Shown here: one piece after another, positions 61,991 through 64,000 of the stretch
How positions within the stretch are numbered: position 1 is the first letter of the stretch
Layout: every line of letters starts with the position of its first letter
Source: Candidatus Margulisiibacteriota bacterium
Lineage (GTDB): Bacteria > Margulisbacteria > WOR-1 > JAHJIW01
DNA: 64,000 nt
Assembly (NCBI GenBank): GCA_018823125.1
Contig: JAHJIW010000012.1
Coordinates: 57,231-121,230 of the forward strand
Direction: 5' to 3'
Position numbers and translations under genes: made by a program
Notes under the pieces: model-generated
What the model saw: the letters and a program-made list of their open reading frames with translations, nothing else
Told to the model about the DNA's origin: nothing
Database searches by the model: none

Positions 61991-63337
61991 TTGGCTAAAA
62001 TTAAGCAAAAAGATATCGATTTTATCCTGACGTCTGGCGAAGGATTGAAGGTCGAGTTTAAAGAGTCTCCTAACCACATTGACCGGACCATGGTAGCCTT
62101 TGCCAATGCAGAAGGAGGTAAAATTTATATCGGTATAAATGACCATAAAAAGATCGTTGGCTTAAACATAACTAATGATCTTCGATCTCAAATCCAAAAT
62201 ATCGCTCGAAATTGCGATTCTCAAATTAATATATCCATGGAAATTTTTAAGAGGATTTTAATTGTTGAGGTTAAAGAGGGAGTCAACAAACCATACAAGT
62301 GCAAAGACGGCTTTTTTATGAGAATCGGCCCGAATTCGCAAAAAATGAGCCGCAATGAGATTATCGACCTGATTATTAAAGAAGGTCGGGTGTTTTTTGA
62401 TGATCACAGCAATTCCAGGTGTAATATAAAGAAAGAATTTAATCCGGCCGCCCTGAAACGTTTTCTTAATCTGGCCGGAGTCACTACTGATCTTCCTTCC
62501 ACAGATATTCTCCTCAATCTTGGCGCTGCTGAAAAACAGGGCAATAAAATACATTTTAAAAACGGTGGAATATTGTTCTTTGCCAAAGATCCGCAAAAGT
62601 ATTTGCGCTACGCTAATATGACTTGTGTAGCTTTTAAGGATAAAGAGGGTGTGGCTGCGCTGGACAGGAAAGATCTCTCCGGAAATTTGTTGGATATTGT
62701 TTCTCAAGCAGAAAACTTTGTTGAAAGAAACACCCGTACTGGTTTCAGGATCAAAGGTTTCAAACGGGAAAATTTGCCTGACTACCCAATTGAGGCAATC
62801 CGCGAGGGCTTTGTCAACGCCCTCATGCATCGGGATTATTTTGAAAAAGGGGCTAATGTACTATTAAAGATTTTCCCGGATAAGATCGTGATCGATAACC
62901 CAGGCGGGTTGGTCAAAGGTATCACGCTTAGAGATCTTGGCAAGAAAAGTCGCACTCGCAACCCCCTGATCGCCGATCTGTTCTATCGGGTCAACCTGGC
63001 CGAAAGGATTGGTTCTGGTATAAAGCGCATGAGTGACTTGATGCGTCAACACGGCTTAAGGAAACCCAAAATTGAAGTTAACGATGGTTTCTTTACGATT
63101 ATTTTCCATGGCCCCAAACAACCGGAAGCGGTAATTCCTGAGATAGCTAAATTGAGTGAAAGACAAAAACATATTATTCGTTATATTCAAAAAAAAGGGC
63201 GAATTACAACTTCTAGTTGTTCTGACTTGTTGAAAGTTTCCAATGATACGGCTTTGCGGGAGCTGTTAAAATTAAAAAAGAAAAAGATTATAAAATCTAA
63301 TGGAATTGGTCGATCCATGCATTACACGCTTGCTTAG
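61991..63337 (+). CDS. AlbA_2-domain putative transcriptional regulator/ATP-binding protein
   Basis: 448 residues. The amino AlbA_2 (Schlafen-like) domain reads EGLKVEFKESPNHIDRTMVA and FANAEGGKIYIGINDHKKI. A GHKL-like carboxyl part has IREGFVNALMHRDYF and DNPGGLVKGIT, and a winged helix closes the protein. Such genes travel with mobile and defence islands; the exact role is unclear. A GTG at 61982 lies inside the AGCAGGTG ribosome site, so I use the TTG at 61991. Confidence 0.88.
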   Translation: MAKIKQKDIDFILTSGEGLKVEFKESPNHIDRTMVAFANAEGGKIYIGINDHKKIVGLNITNDLRSQIQNIARNCDSQINISMEIFKRILIVEVKEGVNKPYKCKDGFFMRIGPNSQKMSRNEIIDLIIKEGRVFFDDHSNSRCNIKKEFNPAALKRFLNLAGVTTDLPSTDILLNLGAAEKQGNKIHFKNGGILFFAKDPQKYLRYANMTCVAFKDKEGVAALDRKDLSGNLLDIVSQAENFVERNTRTGFRIKGFKRENLPDYPIEAIREGFVNALMHRDYFEKGANVLLKIFPDKIVIDNPGGLVKGITLRDLGKKSRTRNPLIADLFYRVNLAERIGSGIKRMSDLMRQHGLRKPKIEVNDGFFTIIFHGPKQPEAVIPEIAKLSERQKHIIRYIQKKGRITTSSCSDLLKVSNDTALRELLKLKKKKIIKSNGIGRSMHYTLA

Positions 63338-63340
63338 CTT

Positions 63341-63373
63341 GCGGTGCAAATGCGGTGCAAATGCGGTGCAAAT
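63341..63373 (+). repeat. Three tandem 11-bp repeats (GCGGTGCAAAT)
   Basis: Exact copies at 63341, 63352 and 63363, starting 3 bp after the AlbA_2 stop and about 50 bp before the ComEA-like gene. They could be an operator array for the regulator. Confidence 0.8.
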
Positions 63374-63422
63374 TTCTAAAGCTCCTGATCGGCTAATGTT
63401 TCAAGAAGAGAGGTGAATGCTT

Positions 63423-63815
63423 ATGAAGAAGTGGATAATAATTGGTTTGGCTGTTTTGTTAGTTTTAGTGCTTGGTTATGCTGGTTTCAATTGTTTTTCG
63501 AATCATGAAGAAACGGTGCTTTTAAAAGTAACTGAACCAGAAATAATCGATGGTGCAATACAAACAACAACTATTTCAGGAGAGGTTGTTAAATCGGAGC
63601 CGGTGATTCCAGAACAGGTGGATCAAATTGCGAACGTAATGAATATCAATACTGCTAGCCAAGCCGAACCGCAAAGTTTAAATGGTGTTGGGGTTACTAT
63701 TGCGAAAAGAATTATTGAAGGAAGGCCTTATAATAAAATATCTGATATTCTCCGGGTAAAGGGTATTGGCCCAAAGAAGTTTGAAGGAATAAAGGAAACA
63801 ATTACGGTGGATTAA
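63423..63815 (+). CDS. Membrane-anchored ComEA-like helix-hairpin-helix protein
   Basis: 130 residues. One amino-terminal membrane helix (IIIGLAVLLVLVLGYAGF), a Val/Glu/Thr linker, then a ComEA-type HhH pair: VMNINTASQAEPQSLNGVGV and RPYNKISDILRVKGIGPKKF. ComEA binds incoming DNA during transformation; other HhH proteins of this type exist. I chose the ATG at 63423 because AGAGAGGTG is correctly spaced from it; the ATG at 63417 is too close. No other com gene is near. Confidence 0.88.
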   Translation: MKKWIIIGLAVLLVLVLGYAGFNCFSNHEETVLLKVTEPEIIDGAIQTTTISGEVVKSEPVIPEQVDQIANVMNINTASQAEPQSLNGVGVTIAKRIIEGRPYNKISDILRVKGIGPKKFEGIKETITVD

Positions 63816-63820
63816 TCAGA

Positions 63821-63855
63821 AGCCCGCTCGTCCACCCCAACAAAAAAGGCGCCTA
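63821..63855 (+). repeat. Direct repeat, right copy (35 bp)
   Basis: Partner of 61808-61842, with three mismatches. It starts 5 bp after the ComEA-like stop codon. Confidence 0.7.
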
Positions 63856-63867
63856 AAAAAGGCACCT
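63842..63867 (-). terminator. Minus-strand intrinsic terminator, right copy
   Basis: Arms AGGCGCC and GGCACCT, pairing with one G-U wobble when read as minus-strand RNA, followed by six T. It would end the short minus-strand transcript proposed at 63842-63932. Confidence 0.6.
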
Positions 63868-63932
63868 TAAAAGTTCGAAGCAAAAAATTGGTGGAGGTGG
63901 CGGTCCCTCCTCAAACTATCACCGTCATTATA
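63842..63932 (-). ncRNA. Candidate small RNA or tmRNA-3'-end-like sequence
   Basis: On the minus strand TTTGGTATAAT (TATAAT at 63932-63927) is followed by about 80 nt. The transcript contains a hairpin GGAGG/CCTCC, the sequence CCGCCACCTCCACCA (63903-63889), which matches the usual 3' end of tmRNA genes, and an intrinsic terminator. No T-loop or tag region is present, so it is not an intact tmRNA. It could be a small RNA, or an attachment-site copy of the ssrA 3' end left by an integrated element. Confidence 0.35.
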
Positions 63933-64000
63933 CCAAATTCAATCCATGGAAGTAAAAACCGGCTTCGGAAATAGTGCGGGATTCCACGACTAGCCCTCAC

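Noticed and set aside
63889..64000. Intact tmRNA (ssrA) gene on the minus strand
   Set aside because: The CCACCTCCACCA end is right, but the expected T-arm (GGTTCGANTCC) is missing just upstream. The available 110 bp show a promoter-like box instead.

Overview
The window is dense, single-chromosome bacterial DNA. It has no rRNA, tRNA, insertion sequence or CRISPR array, and almost every gap is under 250 bp. The cell is a diderm: there is a BamA-type barrel protein, a 1,659-residue TamB-type protein, a small secreted barrel candidate, DapL/DapF diaminopimelate synthesis, a glutamate racemase and an AMIN-domain amidase. Oxygen-independent ribonucleotide reduction (two NrdD) and a 4Fe-4S ferredoxin point to anaerobic life. 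The gene set (rpsP-khpA-ylqD-trmD, rsmG-parA-parB, DXP pathway, full branched-chain synthesis), ThrS without a TGS domain and moderate GC would suit an uncultured lineage near Margulisbacteria/Saganbacteria (WOR-1). That placement is a guess from gene content, not a measurement.

Layout. 1-11 kb: end of an unknown gene, thrS, a lone HicB-like gene between purine/pyrimidine inverted-repeat tracts, an unknown acidic protein, dxr, a small transporter-like protein with ilvC, then two large co-directional genes that start with matching EF-hand modules. 11-17.4 kb: ilvB-ilvN-membrane protein, ilvD, a TPR protein, aroC. 17.5-21 kb: rpsP-khpA-ylqD-trmD-RNA methyltransferase-rplS-lepB. 21-35 kb: an unknown two-helix membrane protein, rnhB, a DUF1015 protein, a tRNA-binding OB protein, parB-parA-rsmG, bamA, tamB, a DUF3307 protein and a small outer-membrane-like protein. 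35.5-47.6 kb: gmk-rpoZ-coaBC-priA, a possible transglutaminase-like protein, def-fmt-ferredoxin, then nrdR-nrdD-nrdD-redoxin behind a promoter with two NrdR boxes. 47.6-55.6 kb (minus strand): cca-amidase-murI-queD-dapF-dapL-ispH-phosphodiester glycosidase, tightly overlapped. 55.6-64 kb: RseC-like and TrkA_C membrane proteins, an ORF6N gene with palindromes, a DUF4013 protein, a two-gene operon of unknown function with internal 36-residue repeats, and an AlbA_2/ComEA-like pair between 35-bp direct repeats.

The most interesting signal is regulatory. Six transcription units, all encoding proteins I cannot assign (first genes at 2710, 6123, 15552, 22069 minus, 39786 and 58163), are each preceded by nearly the same element, GAAA-N15/16-GACGATAT, in the correct orientation. 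This fits the sigma-28 (FliA/SigD/WhiG) promoter layout TAAA-N15-GCCGATAA/T closely. The core genes instead have ordinary TATAAT promoters. The proteins behind the sigma-28-like sites show no Sec signal peptide, and include a zincin-like protein, an EF-hand/beta-rich protein and a repeat-rich coiled protein. They look like a scattered co-regulated system of unknown function.

A second pattern is that many housekeeping genes have TATAAT-like boxes only 6-9 bp before the start codon with no Shine-Dalgarno sequence. This implies leaderless mRNAs, while other genes have strong Shine-Dalgarno sequences.
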